64,000 nt of DNA from Chitinophagales bacterium. Lineage in GTDB: Bacteria > Bacteroidota > Bacteroidia > Chitinophagales > Chitinophagaceae. A program made the translations under genes and the position numbers. The notes below the pieces were generated by a model. That model ran no database searches. It was not told the origin of the DNA and saw only the letters and a list, made by a program, of their open reading frames with translations. Below, piece after piece: positions 51,302 through 62,200 of this stretch (the first letter of the stretch is position 1; each line of letters starts with the position of its first letter). Where the stretch lies: positions 89,327 through 153,326 of the forward strand of contig JAFLBL010000009.1 of the NCBI GenBank assembly GCA_017303855.1. The letters are read 5' to 3'.

Positions 51302-53767
51302 TTAATTATCGCCCCCTGTTTTTACGCGGTTTTGCTCTTCGGAAGCTCCGCCGGTCTTTCTTTTAGGTCCGTTGCCGTTCATTTTCCCTTTACTGAAGCG
51401 CCAGGTAAAGCCTAGTCCCAACTGACGGGAATCCCTGCGTTGCTGAAAAGCCGCATCGATATTACTGTACCGGATGGTGCCTTTAATTTTCTGGGAATAT
51501 AAAACGTCACGGATATTGAGACGAAGACTGCCTTTCCCTTTAAAAAGTTGCTTGCTTACACCCATATTCATCATACCAAACCCTTTTATCCTGAAAACGC
51601 CATCCACACCACCGGTCATATAAAATCCGCTGAGTTCCGCACTCCAGGTCTTGTTCATTTTAAACTGGTTGGATACATTGAACTGCCCGGTATTGGCACT
51701 GATGACAGTATAATCGCCATTCAAAACCCCTGAAAACTTATTATTAAACAGGTTGGCATATACATTTCCGCTCCACCATTTTGTCAGTTGCCCGCCGGCA
51801 TTTAAGGCTAATCCATACTGCCGCTGATTGGCGATATTCTGTTTCCTGATTACGGTTTCGTTTTTATCCGGATCCTGTTCCAGGATATCATTGATCATGT
51901 CGGTGGTCTTGGTATAGTTCAACGTAGTGGTTAGAAATCCTTTATAGGTATGGCTCAGTTCCACATTGTGCGCAAACTGCGGTTGCAGGTTGGGGTTACC
52001 TTGCTCGAACGTATACTTATCCAGAAACATGATAAACGGATTCAGGTCGGCATAATCCGGACGCTCAATCCGCCGTCCGTAATTCAGTCCGAATGTATGT
52101 TTGTCGGTGGCCGTATATTGTAAAAAGGCGGTCGGAAACAGCTGGGTATAATGGCGGCTGAATACATCCCCGGTGGTAACCTGGTTGCCTTTTGCATTGG
52201 TATTCTCAAGGCGGAGGCCAAACTGAGCCGTCATTTTTTTAGACAAGGGGCGGCTGTAATTCACATAGGCCGCATTTACATTTTCCTTATAGATAAAATG
52301 GTTGCTCCGGCCAACGTCCCTAACCAGCACACCATAGTTCAGGCTGTCGTAAACCGCGTTGTTATCCGTGTTTACAAAACTGGTTTTAAAACCGGCTTCA
52401 AATTTTGCACCTTTTTTCAGGGGGTGTACATAGTCCATCTTGGCGGAATAGATATGTATATCCTGTGGCAGATTGCCCAGCAGGGTATCCGCTTTTACGG
52501 TCGGCATTCCCAGTGCATCATAGTAGGCATTGATCAGTTCCTGCGTATTGCTGCTACGGTAAGTCAGGTAATCGGCATCCGCAGTCAGTTCTTTCCCCGT
52601 TGTATCAAATACATGCCGGAAGTTCAGGTTAGTACTGAAATTTTTCCATTCCTTGTCGTTGGAAGACCTTGCTACTGTACGGCTGAGCAGCACATTGTAA
52701 GGATCAGCGATCATCACGTTACTCCCGTTGCCAAACGTATTGGGATTAAAAAAACCGTTGACTACCGCACCCAGGGTGGTACGCTTTGTGGGTGAATAAT
52801 CAATACCGATTTTCCCGTTAAAAGTCTCCCCGTCATCATGCATCTGCGAAGCCTGATCATAATGTGATTTTACTTCTTTTGTTGTCGCTTCCAGGAATTT
52901 TCGCTGAATATCGAGGCGTTGAAAATTCCGGCGCTTGTTGTAACCCAGGGTGGAGAAAACATTGACTTTATTCTTCCGGTAATTAAAATTCAGTGATTCA
53001 TTAAAACGTGCATAATGTCCCTGGTTCCAGGTAGAGGACAATGATCCGTTATACCCGAATTGCCTGGACTTTTTTGTTTTGATATTGATTATGCCACTGT
53101 TGCCGGCCGCTTCATATTTCGCCGGCGGATTGGTCATGATTTCAATCTGTTCCAGCTGACTACTGCTCAGTCCGCGCAGGTAGTTGGCCAGGTCGTTTCC
53201 GGAAAGGTAACTTGGCCGGCCATCAATGTATACCTGTACGCCCTGTTTTCCTTTCAGGCTGATATTACCATCTTTATCCACTGAAATACCGGGTGATTTT
53301 TCCAGCACTTCGAGAGCCGAAGTACCAACATTGGAAACGGCGGCTTCCACATTGACAATTGTCCGGTCAATTTTCTGTTCAATCAGCGGCTTCCGGCTGG
53401 TTACAGTAATCCCGTCCATCGATTTTACCAACGGCACCAGGTCTATATTTTTCAGTTGTACCAGGGAATTTGAAGCCGAAATATCAAATACTTCGGAAAA
53501 ACCTTTCTGGTGTCCGGTTGCAGAGATACGGACAAAATAGCGTCCATCCGGGATCCCTTCAAATTCAAATTTCCCGGTCTTATCCGCTACACTGATTTTT
53601 GCAACAGAAGAATCCGCTACCCGGCATAGCGTGATGGTTGCCGATTCCAGGATTTTTGCACTGCCATCGGTTACGGTACCTTTTACTTTGCCTGCAGCCG
53701 GCTGAGCCTGACTGAAAAAGGATGCCATTATTAAAACGGCTGCCATAAAGAATTTTACACGTCTCAT
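51302..53767 (-). CDS. TonB-dependent receptor-like outer-membrane beta-barrel protein
   Basis: An 821-aa protein. Signal peptide in about residues 1-22; carboxypeptidase regulatory-like domain (about 25-105, KVKGTVTDGSAKILESATIT); plug domain (about 125-215, ALEVLEKSPGISVDKDGNIS, YIDGRPSYLSGNDLANYL); then a barrel of the OMP_b-brl_3 type with YGRRIERPDYADLNPF and FMMNMGVSKQLFKGKGSLRL-like C-terminal strands. It belongs to the TonB-receptor-like family without known ligand. The ATG at 53767 (MRRVKFFMAAVL) is preferred to 53815, since it starts the signal peptide directly. The C-terminal tail is rich in Gly and Lys. Confidence 0.88.
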   Translation of the reverse strand: MRRVKFFMAAVLIMASFFSQAQPAAGKVKGTVTDGSAKILESATITLCRVADSSVAKISVADKTGKFEFEGIPDGRYFVRISATGHQKGFSEVFDISASNSLVQLKNIDLVPLVKSMDGITVTSRKPLIEQKIDRTIVNVEAAVSNVGTSALEVLEKSPGISVDKDGNISLKGKQGVQVYIDGRPSYLSGNDLANYLRGLSSSQLEQIEIMTNPPAKYEAAGNSGIINIKTKKSRQFGYNGSLSSTWNQGHYARFNESLNFNYRKNKVNVFSTLGYNKRRNFQRLDIQRKFLEATTKEVKSHYDQASQMHDDGETFNGKIGIDYSPTKRTTLGAVVNGFFNPNTFGNGSNVMIADPYNVLLSRTVARSSNDKEWKNFSTNLNFRHVFDTTGKELTADADYLTYRSSNTQELINAYYDALGMPTVKADTLLGNLPQDIHIYSAKMDYVHPLKKGAKFEAGFKTSFVNTDNNAVYDSLNYGVLVRDVGRSNHFIYKENVNAAYVNYSRPLSKKMTAQFGLRLENTNAKGNQVTTGDVFSRHYTQLFPTAFLQYTATDKHTFGLNYGRRIERPDYADLNPFIMFLDKYTFEQGNPNLQPQFAHNVELSHTYKGFLTTTLNYTKTTDMINDILEQDPDKNETVIRKQNIANQRQYGLALNAGGQLTKWWSGNVYANLFNNKFSGVLNGDYTVISANTGQFNVSNQFKMNKTWSAELSGFYMTGGVDGVFRIKGFGMMNMGVSKQLFKGKGSLRLNIRDVLYSQKIKGTIRYSNIDAAFQQRRDSRQLGLGFTWRFSKGKMNGNGPKRKTGGASEEQNRVKTGGDN

Positions 53768-54040
53768 ATACGTTGGTTTAATAGTTAGTACCTGATTAAA
53801 TCTATTACAATTCAAAATTCAGTACTTTGCATTACATAGTTGCTTGTTTTAAAATAAACGGCCTGTTTCAGGGATATCCGGCCGTTTTCCATGTTGAAGA
53901 TGTGACGTATAGAGGTCTGCCGCGTTACAAAATTTGCCTGAAAACTGATAAAAGGCGCATGATCAGGATCAATGGCAGGAGGCTGCAATAAGACCCGGGT
54001 GGGTGCTTTTTAACTCGAAACAGGCCTTAAATAGCGGGGT
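53768..54040. other. Intergenic stretch, nothing recognised
   Basis: No open frame of note, no hairpin with T-run and no promoter box with both elements was found in these 273 bp between the receptor gene and the response-regulator gene. Confidence 0.6.
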
Positions 54041-54808
54041 TCAGAGACCAAAAGCCTCTCTAATGGGCTCATTATAGGTCCTGCCTGATGTAAGGCGGGT
54101 GCCGGCTTTATCATCGAGGATAAACAGGAAGCGGCCGTTAAAATGTCGATGCATTTCACGAATCCGGTCTTTGTTGATAATATATGACTTCTGAATCCGG
54201 AAGAAATGGGCAGGCAGTTTTTCTGCCAAAACGGTCAGTGTCTGATCGGTCAGGTGTTTGGCACCGTCAATCGTATGAATATAGACATACTTGTCCTCGG
54301 CCTCCATATAGGCGATTTGCTCAAAGCGCAGTAAAATTATCCTGTCTCCAATCTTTACCGGAAGGGCTGTAGCTTTTGGTGGTGCCTGCAACTGACGGAT
54401 AATATCCTGTAATCCCGCCACATCGATACCGGATCCGGAAATTTTCCCGAATTTTTTCAGCTTATGAAGGCTTTGTTCCAGTCGTTCCTCTTTAATTGGT
54501 TTGAGCAGGTAATCAATGGAGAAACTTTCGAAAGCTTTTATGGCATATTGTTCATAGGCTGTGGTAAAAATAATATTGGGCTTATAGGTCAGTTGTTCGA
54601 TTACTTCGAATCCGGTAAGATCCGGCATCTGAATATCCAGGAAAACCAGGTCGGGTTGCAAGGCTTGTATTTTTTGTATGGCTTCCTTTCCGGTACCTGC
54701 TTCATCAATCACTTCTACCATCTCACGGTGTTCCGCAAGCAGGGTTTTCATCAGCCGGCGGGCTGCAGGTTCATCATCCACCACTATGGCTTTATAAAGC
54801 TGGCTCAT
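54041..54808 (-). CDS. LytTR-type response regulator
   Basis: A 255-aa two-domain regulator. N-terminal receiver (about 1-120) with VVDDEPAARRLMKTLL, phosphoacceptor Asp in DLVFLDIQMPDLTGFEV (Asp58), TTAYEQYAIKAFE and LLKPI; C-terminal LytTR DNA-binding domain (about 145-255) with IAYMEAEDKYVYIHT and FRIQKSYIINKDRI. It should bind direct-repeat sites of two 9-bp half-sites. It is encoded after its kinase with a 17-bp overlap, so the two are translated together. Confidence 0.95.
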   Translation of the reverse strand: MSQLYKAIVVDDEPAARRLMKTLLAEHREMVEVIDEAGTGKEAIQKIQALQPDLVFLDIQMPDLTGFEVIEQLTYKPNIIFTTAYEQYAIKAFESFSIDYLLKPIKEERLEQSLHKLKKFGKISGSGIDVAGLQDIIRQLQAPPKATALPVKIGDRIILLRFEQIAYMEAEDKYVYIHTIDGAKHLTDQTLTVLAEKLPAHFFRIQKSYIINKDRIREMHRHFNGRFLFILDDKAGTRLTSGRTYNEPIREAFGL

Positions 54809-55952
54809 TTTTTATCCGTTTATTGATATAAAGTGAAACTTGTTTCACCGGTGTATTTAAAAATCTGATCTCGTAGGATCCGGGAAACAGCAGGTCGAGT
54901 TTATCGAATACGCTTTTTACGCCATACCCGGGTGTCAGTTCTTCAGGAAAAGCAGGGCCGTTATCCGCCACTGTGATCAGCAAGCCCTCCCCTTCCAGCT
55001 GAATTGTAAGCCTGATTTCGGTCATCAGACCTGTGGCTTTTAACCCGTGTTTTACAGCATTCTCCACCAGGGGTTGCAGAATAAATCGTGGCAGGAGGAA
55101 ATGTGCTGCTTCCGGTTGCGCCTGTATGGAATAATTTAACTGGTCTTCAAAACGGATCTTTTCAATCTGGAGATAAACTTCCGTCATATCAATTTCCTCG
55201 CTTACTGTCGAGAAATTATTCTGACTATAATTAATACTATACCGGAAAAGATCGGCCAGGGCAATCGTCATTTTCCTGGCTTTTCGTCCGTCCGTAATGG
55301 CCAGGTCGGCAATTGAGTTCAATGCATTATAGAGAAAATGCGGATTCACTTTTGATTGTAAGGCATCCAGTTCAGCCTTTGTTTTCAACGCCATCAGCCG
55401 CGTCACTTCCAGCTCCTTCTCATTGAGTTTGCGCCGGCGGTCCAGCTCCACATAATTAGCCGATGCGAAAATCAACCCGGCGGCACTCGCATTATAAAAA
55501 CTGAAAAGAAGTGTGGCTTTCAGTTGTACGAATTTCATTCCGTTCTCGAAAAAATTAATCCCTGTGTAAACCAGCATTGCCGATAATACAATGGTCAGAA
55601 TGATTACTGCGTGATACCGGATAAAACTGAGTTTCTTAATTCGTGGTATACGGTTTACCAGCAGAAAAGCATTGTACACAAAAAAGGCAATCAGTAAAGT
55701 ATTCAGGATCTGCAACAGGGCCGCATTCAGCCATCCTTTCTTCGCTGCCATTACGAAAAGCTCACTGGAGATAGCCGTTAGTGAAAACATGAAACAAAGA
55801 GCAACCAGCAGTACGGCCATGTTTTTCCTGAGCCAGGTATTCCGTATACCTGTAAACAGGCTGTTGAATACCGACATCAGATAAATGGCCAGGGTCAGCA
55901 TGACCGCTGAGCCAATGATAATGATGAATTGTAGCCAGAAGGGAATCTGCAT
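54792..55952 (-). CDS. LytS/YehU-type sensor histidine kinase
   Basis: A 386-aa membrane kinase with about six hydrophobic segments in residues 8-170 and a cytoplasmic His-kinase domain: NPHFLYNALNSIADLAI (phosphoacceptor His), FQPLVENAVKHGLK-type N-box seen as LQPLVENAVKHGL, and GLLITVADNGPAF, GYGVKSVFDKLDLLF. No periplasmic sensor domain, so the signal may be sensed in the membrane. It overlaps the LytTR regulator gene by 17 bp. Confidence 0.94.
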   Translation of the reverse strand: MQIPFWLQFIIIIGSAVMLTLAIYLMSVFNSLFTGIRNTWLRKNMAVLLVALCFMFSLTAISSELFVMAAKKGWLNAALLQILNTLLIAFFVYNAFLLVNRIPRIKKLSFIRYHAVIILTIVLSAMLVYTGINFFENGMKFVQLKATLLFSFYNASAAGLIFASANYVELDRRRKLNEKELEVTRLMALKTKAELDALQSKVNPHFLYNALNSIADLAITDGRKARKMTIALADLFRYSINYSQNNFSTVSEEIDMTEVYLQIEKIRFEDQLNYSIQAQPEAAHFLLPRFILQPLVENAVKHGLKATGLMTEIRLTIQLEGEGLLITVADNGPAFPEELTPGYGVKSVFDKLDLLFPGSYEIRFLNTPVKQVSLYINKRIKNEPAL

Positions 55953-56048
55953 ACGGGCAAGTTATTAAAAACGACCTGATTTTCTCCCGAAATAGCGTCA
56001 ACTACCCTATTTCAGGAGTGAACTGATTATCTTGCATAAAATTTCGCC

Positions 56049-57068
56049 ATGATCATTGATTACAGATCAGACACGGTGACGCGTCCCACCCCGGGTATGC
56101 TGGATGCCATGATGAGTGCCCCGGTGGGCGATGATGTTTTCGGGGAAGACCCCTCCATCAATACACTACAGGAAAAAGCCGCTGCTATGTTTGGAATGGA
56201 AGCGGCTTTGTTTTGTCCCTCCGGCACTATGACCAACCAGCTTGCAATCAAATGCCATACGCAACCCGGTGATGAGGTAATTTGTGATGAAAGTTCTCAT
56301 ATTTACCAATATGAAGGTGGCGGGATAGCCTTTAACTCCGGTGTTTCGGTAAAACTGTTGCATGGTGACCGTGGCCGGATCAATGCCGGTATGGTGCTTG
56401 GCGGAATTCAGCCCGACGATATACACCGGCCGCACAGCAGCCTGGTATCGCTTGAAAATACCAGTAACCGGGGCGGAGGCAGTTGTTATTCATTTAAAGA
56501 AATTGAAGCCATCCGGACAGTCTGCACCAACCACGCACTCGCCTTGCACCTTGATGGAGCCCGGCTCTGGAATGCGATGGTGGCTAAAAAAGAAACGCCT
56601 TTGCAATATGGCAAAACCTTTGACAGTATATCCATTTGCCTGAGCAAAAGTCTGGGTTGCCCGGTAGGCAGTCTCCTGCTTGGTACAAGTGCATTTATTA
56701 AAAAAGCTACCCGTATCCGCAAAGTTTTCGGAGGTGGAATGCGGCAGGCAGGATTTCTGGCGGCTGCCGGCATCTATGCCCTGGATCACCATATTGAACG
56801 CCTGGCAGAAGATCACAACAACGCAACAGCTATTGCGGAAGCCATATCCGATTGTTCATTTGTAAAGATGATGTTGCCGGTGGAAACCAATATTATCATT
56901 TTTGAACTGGACGACAGTCTAACCGCACCGCTACTGGTGGAACAACTGAGAGAGCAGGATATCCTGGCTTATGCCATTGCGCCTAACCGGGTCAGGCTGG
57001 TGGTACACCTGGATATCTCCAGGGAAATGACAGATAAAACCATTCAAGTATTTAATAAATTAAGATAA
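56049..57068 (+). CDS. ltaE: Low-specificity L-threonine aldolase family protein
   Basis: A 339-aa PLP enzyme, fold type [20 protein letters not shown] at the start, [35 protein letters not shown] and the PLP lysine in [17 protein letters not shown] are those of threonine aldolase, which splits L-threonine to glycine and acetaldehyde. The stop lies 4 bp before pgi, so they may be co-transcribed. A beta-eliminating lyase of another amino acid cannot be fully excluded. Confidence 0.92.
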   Translation: MIIDYRSDTVTRPTPGMLDAMMSAPVGDDVFGEDPSINTLQEKAAAMFGMEAALFCPSGTMTNQLAIKCHTQPGDEVICDESSHIYQYEGGGIAFNSGVSVKLLHGDRGRINAGMVLGGIQPDDIHRPHSSLVSLENTSNRGGGSCYSFKEIEAIRTVCTNHALALHLDGARLWNAMVAKKETPLQYGKTFDSISICLSKSLGCPVGSLLLGTSAFIKKATRIRKVFGGGMRQAGFLAAAGIYALDHHIERLAEDHNNATAIAEAISDCSFVKMMLPVETNIIIFELDDSLTAPLLVEQLREQDILAYAIAPNRVRLVVHLDISREMTDKTIQVFNKLR

Positions 57069-57072
57069 GCTT

Positions 57073-58725
57073 ATGTTACCCTGCATTAATCCCACTCAAA
57101 CCCGGGCCTGGAAAAAACTGGCCGCACATTATACGGATATACGTGACACGGAAATGAGAGCGTTGTTTAAAAAGTCGCCGGACCGGTTTGTACAGTTCTC
57201 ACTTTGTACAAAAGATATCATTTTTGATTACTCCAAAAACAGGATTACCAACGACACCATGTCGCTCCTTACTGAACTGGCGAATGAATGCAGGCTGCCG
57301 GAAGCCATTCAAGCCATGTTCAACGGAGACCAGATCAATGCCACTGAAAACCGGGCTGTATTGCATACGGCTTTACGGAATTTTTCCGGCAAACCGGTTT
57401 TCACACAGGGACAGGATGTGATGCCGGGTATAAAGAAAGTGCTGCGCAAGATGAAAGGATTTTGTGAACAGATTCACAGTGGCAAACACCGTGGCTATAC
57501 CAATAAAAAAATCCGGTACGTCGTGAACATCGGTATCGGTGGCAGCGACCTCGGCCCGTTAATGGTAACGGAAGCTCTCCGCCCCTTCCAGGTGGAAGGC
57601 ATTGAGACTTTTTTTGTTTCCAATGTGGATGGCACCCATATAGCGGAAACGCTGAAAAAAGTGGATCCGGAACGCACCCTCTTCCTGGTAGCGTCCAAGA
57701 CATTTACCACCCAGGAAACCATGACCAATGCACTCACTGCCCGTGCCTGGTTTCTGAAAAAAGCAAAAAAAGAAGCCTATATCGCCAAACATTTTATCGC
57801 CCTCAGTACGAATGAAAAAGAAGTGGTGAAATTTGGTATTGACAAGAACAACATGTTTGAATTCTGGGACTGGGTTGGTGGCCGTTATTCCCTATGGAGT
57901 GCGATCGGTTTATCCATTGCCCTTACCATTGGTTATAAAAATTTTGAACAACTCCTGAAAGGCGCGCATTCAATTGATGTTCACTTTAGCAATACCCCGC
58001 TGGAAAAAAACATTCCGGTTATAATGGCACTGACAGGAATCTGGTATACAAATTTCTTCGGGTCACAAACAGAAGCCATACTGCCTTATGATCAGTACCT
58101 GCATCGTTTTGCCGCCTATTTCCAACAAGGCAATATGGAGAGTAATGGAAAAAGTGTGGACCGTAACGGGGAGCCGGTGGAGTACGCAACCGGACCGGTA
58201 ATCTGGGGTGAACCCGGCACCAATGGCCAGCACGCTTTTTACCAATTGATTCACCAGGGCACTCCGCTGATTCCCTGTGATTTTATTGCACCGGCCCAAT
58301 CGCATAATCCGATCGGCGACCATCATGTAAAACTACTCAGCAATTTCTTTGCACAGACGGAAGCGCTGATGAATGGAAAAACTGAAGAGGAAGCGCAGGC
58401 CGAACTCGAGAAACAAGGGCTTGACGCGGCTACAATCGCCCGCTTGCTTCCCTTTAAAATTTTCAATGGCAACCGGCCAACGAATTCATTTCTTGTAAAA
58501 AAAATAACGCCGTTTTCCCTGGGAGAACTGATAGCCCTGTATGAGCATAAAATATTTGTACAAGGTATCCTCTGGAATGTATACAGCTTTGACCAATGGG
58601 GTGTTGAACTCGGCAAACAGCTGGCGAATAAAATTCTGCCTGAATTGCAGGCCAAAGGAGATATCAGCAATCACGACTCGTCTACCAACGGGCTGATCAA
58701 CTGCTGGAAGAAAATGAGAAAATAA
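57073..58725 (+). CDS. pgi: Glucose-6-phosphate isomerase
   Basis: A 550-aa two-domain enzyme of glycolysis and gluconeogenesis. [20 protein letters not shown], the [13 protein letters not shown] phosphate loop, [18 protein letters not shown], the catalytic Glu in [13 protein letters not shown] and His in [15 protein letters not shown], and the Lys in [10 protein letters not shown] are all present. Length is normal for the long bacterial form. It starts 4 bp after the aldolase stop. Confidence 0.97.
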   Translation: MLPCINPTQTRAWKKLAAHYTDIRDTEMRALFKKSPDRFVQFSLCTKDIIFDYSKNRITNDTMSLLTELANECRLPEAIQAMFNGDQINATENRAVLHTALRNFSGKPVFTQGQDVMPGIKKVLRKMKGFCEQIHSGKHRGYTNKKIRYVVNIGIGGSDLGPLMVTEALRPFQVEGIETFFVSNVDGTHIAETLKKVDPERTLFLVASKTFTTQETMTNALTARAWFLKKAKKEAYIAKHFIALSTNEKEVVKFGIDKNNMFEFWDWVGGRYSLWSAIGLSIALTIGYKNFEQLLKGAHSIDVHFSNTPLEKNIPVIMALTGIWYTNFFGSQTEAILPYDQYLHRFAAYFQQGNMESNGKSVDRNGEPVEYATGPVIWGEPGTNGQHAFYQLIHQGTPLIPCDFIAPAQSHNPIGDHHVKLLSNFFAQTEALMNGKTEEEAQAELEKQGLDAATIARLLPFKIFNGNRPTNSFLVKKITPFSLGELIALYEHKIFVQGILWNVYSFDQWGVELGKQLANKILPELQAKGDISNHDSSTNGLINCWKKMRK

Positions 58726-58756
58726 TGGTGTATATTAGTCAGGAAATAAACCTGCC

Positions 58757-59131
58757 ATGAAACATTTACTTTTACTCTCCTGCCTGATAAGCGGAAGCAG
58801 CCTGGCGGCTCAGCAAAATGACATGGTAAATATTGACTCTTTGATTCAGCAACGGATTAAAGATGAAATAAACAGTAAGCTGAATTTCCCGTTACTGAAA
58901 GCGGAACTGAATGACAGCACCTATACCTTTTCTGCAAAAGACGCACAGCAAACCGCATTACTTCGCAGGCTCCCCGGTGGTGAGGGACTTTTAATTTTAC
59001 CAACAGACCATATGCCCTGTGTGGTACCGGATATGCGTAAATTTCAGACAATGCCGGTAAAAGGCGATACCCGTGAACTCAGGATAAAAAAGGGAGCCAT
59101 TCCCAATCCGGCACCCGTACCAGCGCTATAA
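58757..59131 (+). CDS. Small secreted protein of unknown function
   Basis: A 124-aa protein with a signal peptide (about residues 1-19, SSLAAQQ). The mature part includes LPGGEGLLILPTDHMPCVVPD; no family recognised. It is 31 bp after pgi in the same direction and may be a read-through member of that transcript, since the first terminator lies behind it. Confidence 0.7.
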   Translation: MKHLLLLSCLISGSSLAAQQNDMVNIDSLIQQRIKDEINSKLNFPLLKAELNDSTYTFSAKDAQQTALLRRLPGGEGLLILPTDHMPCVVPDMRKFQTMPVKGDTRELRIKKGAIPNPAPVPAL

Positions 59132-59149
59132 AAACCACTATCAGATTAT

Positions 59150-59185
59150 AAAAAGGCTGTACCCGCACCGGTCAGCCTTTTTTTT
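59150..59185 (+). terminator. Terminator behind pgi and the small secreted protein
   Basis: AAAAAGGCTG / CAGCCTTTTT form a 10-bp stem around a 13-nt loop and end in a T-run, 20 bp after the stop at 59131. Confidence 0.85.
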
Positions 59186-59218
59186 ATTCATTTTACTGTC
59201 AAACCTGTAGCTCATCCA

Positions 59219-59252
59219 ATAAAAAAAGCCCTCCGCAATAACGGAGGGCTTT
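59219..59252 (-). terminator. Terminator of the first T9SS cargo gene
   Basis: AAAGCCCTCCG-TTATTG-CGGAGGGCTTTTTTT on the minus strand: an 11-bp perfect stem plus T-run, 25 bp after the stop at 59277. Confidence 0.9.
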
Positions 59253-59276
59253 GTATAAAATTATTCTGCTGAAAGC

Positions 59277-62200
59277 TTAGTGAATCAATAAGAGACCGGA
59301 AGTAACACGGCCACTATACTCATGTGCGGCTTTCACCACATAAACTCCACGGGCCATTCCACTCAGGTCGAAGGTCAGGCTCTGGTAAGGTGAGCTGTTG
59401 TAATTCAGGTTCAGCGTCTGGCTGGTAATCAGCTGTCCGGCTGAATTGTAAACAGAAACCACTCTTTTCTCAGGAGAATTCACATTGTGGTAAAGACGAA
59501 CCTGGAAGGCACCGTCTGACGGGTTCGGATAGATCCACAACTTGTCAGAAACTTCCGCGCCGATCACCAGTTGGTTAGATGTATTTACACATCCGTTCAC
59601 ATCGGTAACGGTAGCCTGATAAGTGCCCAGTCCATCAATTGATGCAACCTGTGTGCTTGTATTTCCGGCAAGTGCATTACCGTTCAGCGTCCAGCTCCAG
59701 CTGTTTGTAGCTCCGGCAGCGGGCGTACTGGTAGCACTGATGGTAGATGTAGTGCCAGGTACAATATTTACCACAGGGGCGGCAATTGTTACAGCAGGCA
59801 GATTATTTACTGTTATTGAACCAAACGATGTTGATGTAACCGCGGCACAGGCGTTACCTGTAGTTGCAACACGGTAACGATAACCTGTCATATTCAGTGT
59901 TACATTACTGATCGTCAGCGTGGCACCTGTAGCCCCTGTAACATTAGACCAGGTCAGCCCTGCATCTGTACTACGTTGCCATTGGTAATTCACCGGACTT
60001 CCGCCAGTTGTGCTGGCCGTAAATGTAGTGCTTCCACCGATACATACTGCACGGGTAGCCGGAGCAACAGTCAGACCGGTAACAGGTGTATTAACTGTTA
60101 CAGGTACTGTAGCTGTGGCTGAAGTACAAGGTGTGGACGTCGTAAAGTTCACCGTATAGTTGGAAGTTACTGTCGGCTTCACATATACAGTAGTCAGCGG
60201 AGTTACGCCATCATATGCTGTAGTGGCTGCGGCATTGGTAAAGATGGTACCGGCAGGTCCTGCCCATACACCCTGAGCAAAGTTCGGTGCCACATAGGTG
60301 ATTGAAATGGACCAACCTGTCAGTGTGCCTACGTCGCCTCCACCCAGATCACTCATCGCCAGTGCCCAGTCTCCGTTTACTGTTGTTGTAAGCGGTGCCC
60401 AGAAATTAGTCGTTGTTGGCGCTGCAGCCAGTAATGTGGCCCCAACTGTAAAACGATCTGCACGATAGGTACCGGTTCTCGGAGCAGCTGCTCCACTCAT
60501 TGGTGTCGTGGACAAAGAGTCTACCGTTGTATTGGTAAAGTTGGCTGTACCGTTTGATCCTGTTCCGCCATCCAGCATACCGATCAGGTTCAGCACCTGA
60601 CCATTCGGGGCTTTCAGGTTCATAATCAGATCGCCAACCCAGGTATGGGTCATGGAGAAACGTACGCTAACATTTTTAATTACTGATCCGGCAGGTATAC
60701 CTGAAACAGCTACCGGTGTACTCAGCACACCTGCAGGGTTATTATCAGGCACGCCAAGCGGAAGACCTGCTGAAGCAGTAAAGGTTGCCGTTGTCGGTTC
60801 CGCAACTGTATTGGTCAGTGACAGTTGTTGTACACTGCCCAGACAAATTGTAGCTGAAGCAGGGCTAACCACAGGCTGAATCGCATTTACAGTCAGTGTA
60901 GCAGGCTGAGAGAAGTCAACACCAGAGCAACCGCCAACAACCTGTGCACGGTACTGATATCCGCTGTAAGCAGCAGATACACCCGTCAGCGTCAAAGTAG
61001 CTGTAGTAGCACCGCTGTAGATACCTCCATTGGTAAGCACTTGCCAGTTTGATGAAGCACTGGTTCTGAACTGCCATGCATATACGGGCAATGTACCCGC
61101 TGTTGCAACGGTAAAGCTGGCATTCTGTCCGCAGGTTACGGATGCATTTGCCGGGCTTGTTGTAATGGTTACAGGAACACAAGGTGCGATGGTTACGTTA
61201 TAATCTTCTGTTTCACCGAAAGAAGAAGGATTGGTACATGCCTGTGCAGATGTAAACTGTGTAGTTCCGAAGCGCATACGTACACGCATCCGGGTAGTTC
61301 CATTAAGCGCAGTTGTCGGGATGTTGATCGTACCGCTGATCTGGGCAGTACCAGCAGCACCGGTGCCGATTGCTGTAAACTCAGCTGTCTCAAACTGGCC
61401 ATTCTGATTATAGTCGATCCATACGGCATCCGCTTTACTGTACGTAGCTGCGTGGTTAATTGTGATCGGGTTTGCTGCACCGGAATAAATGGTCGGGGCG
61501 GCAACCGAAGAATAATAAGTATAACCTGCGGGCGGACCTGCACTACAAGCAGATGAATTATCCAGCGTTCCAATTCGTACGCGGGTAATCACATCGTCAT
61601 CGGTACAATCCGTAGCAGGCGGTATGCAATAACAACCGGATGCCGGGGTAAGGCTTACAGTAGTGGGTGTTGAAGTACCTGTATTGGCACCGCAGGTAAC
61701 ATTACACCTGAATTGTGTGGTTGCGCCCAGAGTGCTTGTATACGTTGAATTGGTAGCACCTCCGATATTGGTCCAGGTAGTTCCATCGGGAGAAGATTGC
61801 CACTGATAAGAAACGCCGGATCCACTGGTCGGTGTCTGGAGAGACAGGGTAAAGTTGATACCCGGACAAACAGACGCTGCAGAAGAAATGGTATTTCCGG
61901 GCGCTGGTGTGCCACTGCATCCGCCGGTAGCATAGTCAATAATGAAATGCTGATCCTGTGCACCACCACCGCCGGCATCCGTAATAGCCGTCCAGGTACC
62001 AGGTAATCCGGTAGAGTAGTTTCTTTGTTTTGAATTACCTCCGGCAGGGGTTGGTTGACCAACAACAGTGCTGGGAGGCGTAAAGTTACTCAGACCGCCA
62101 TTGCCGAGTGCCCATTCTACCCAGTAAGTACCGGGAGCCAGGGTTGTATTTACGGCCACCTCAATTTTCCAGATCCTACGGGTCTGGTCAGCTGTGGTTC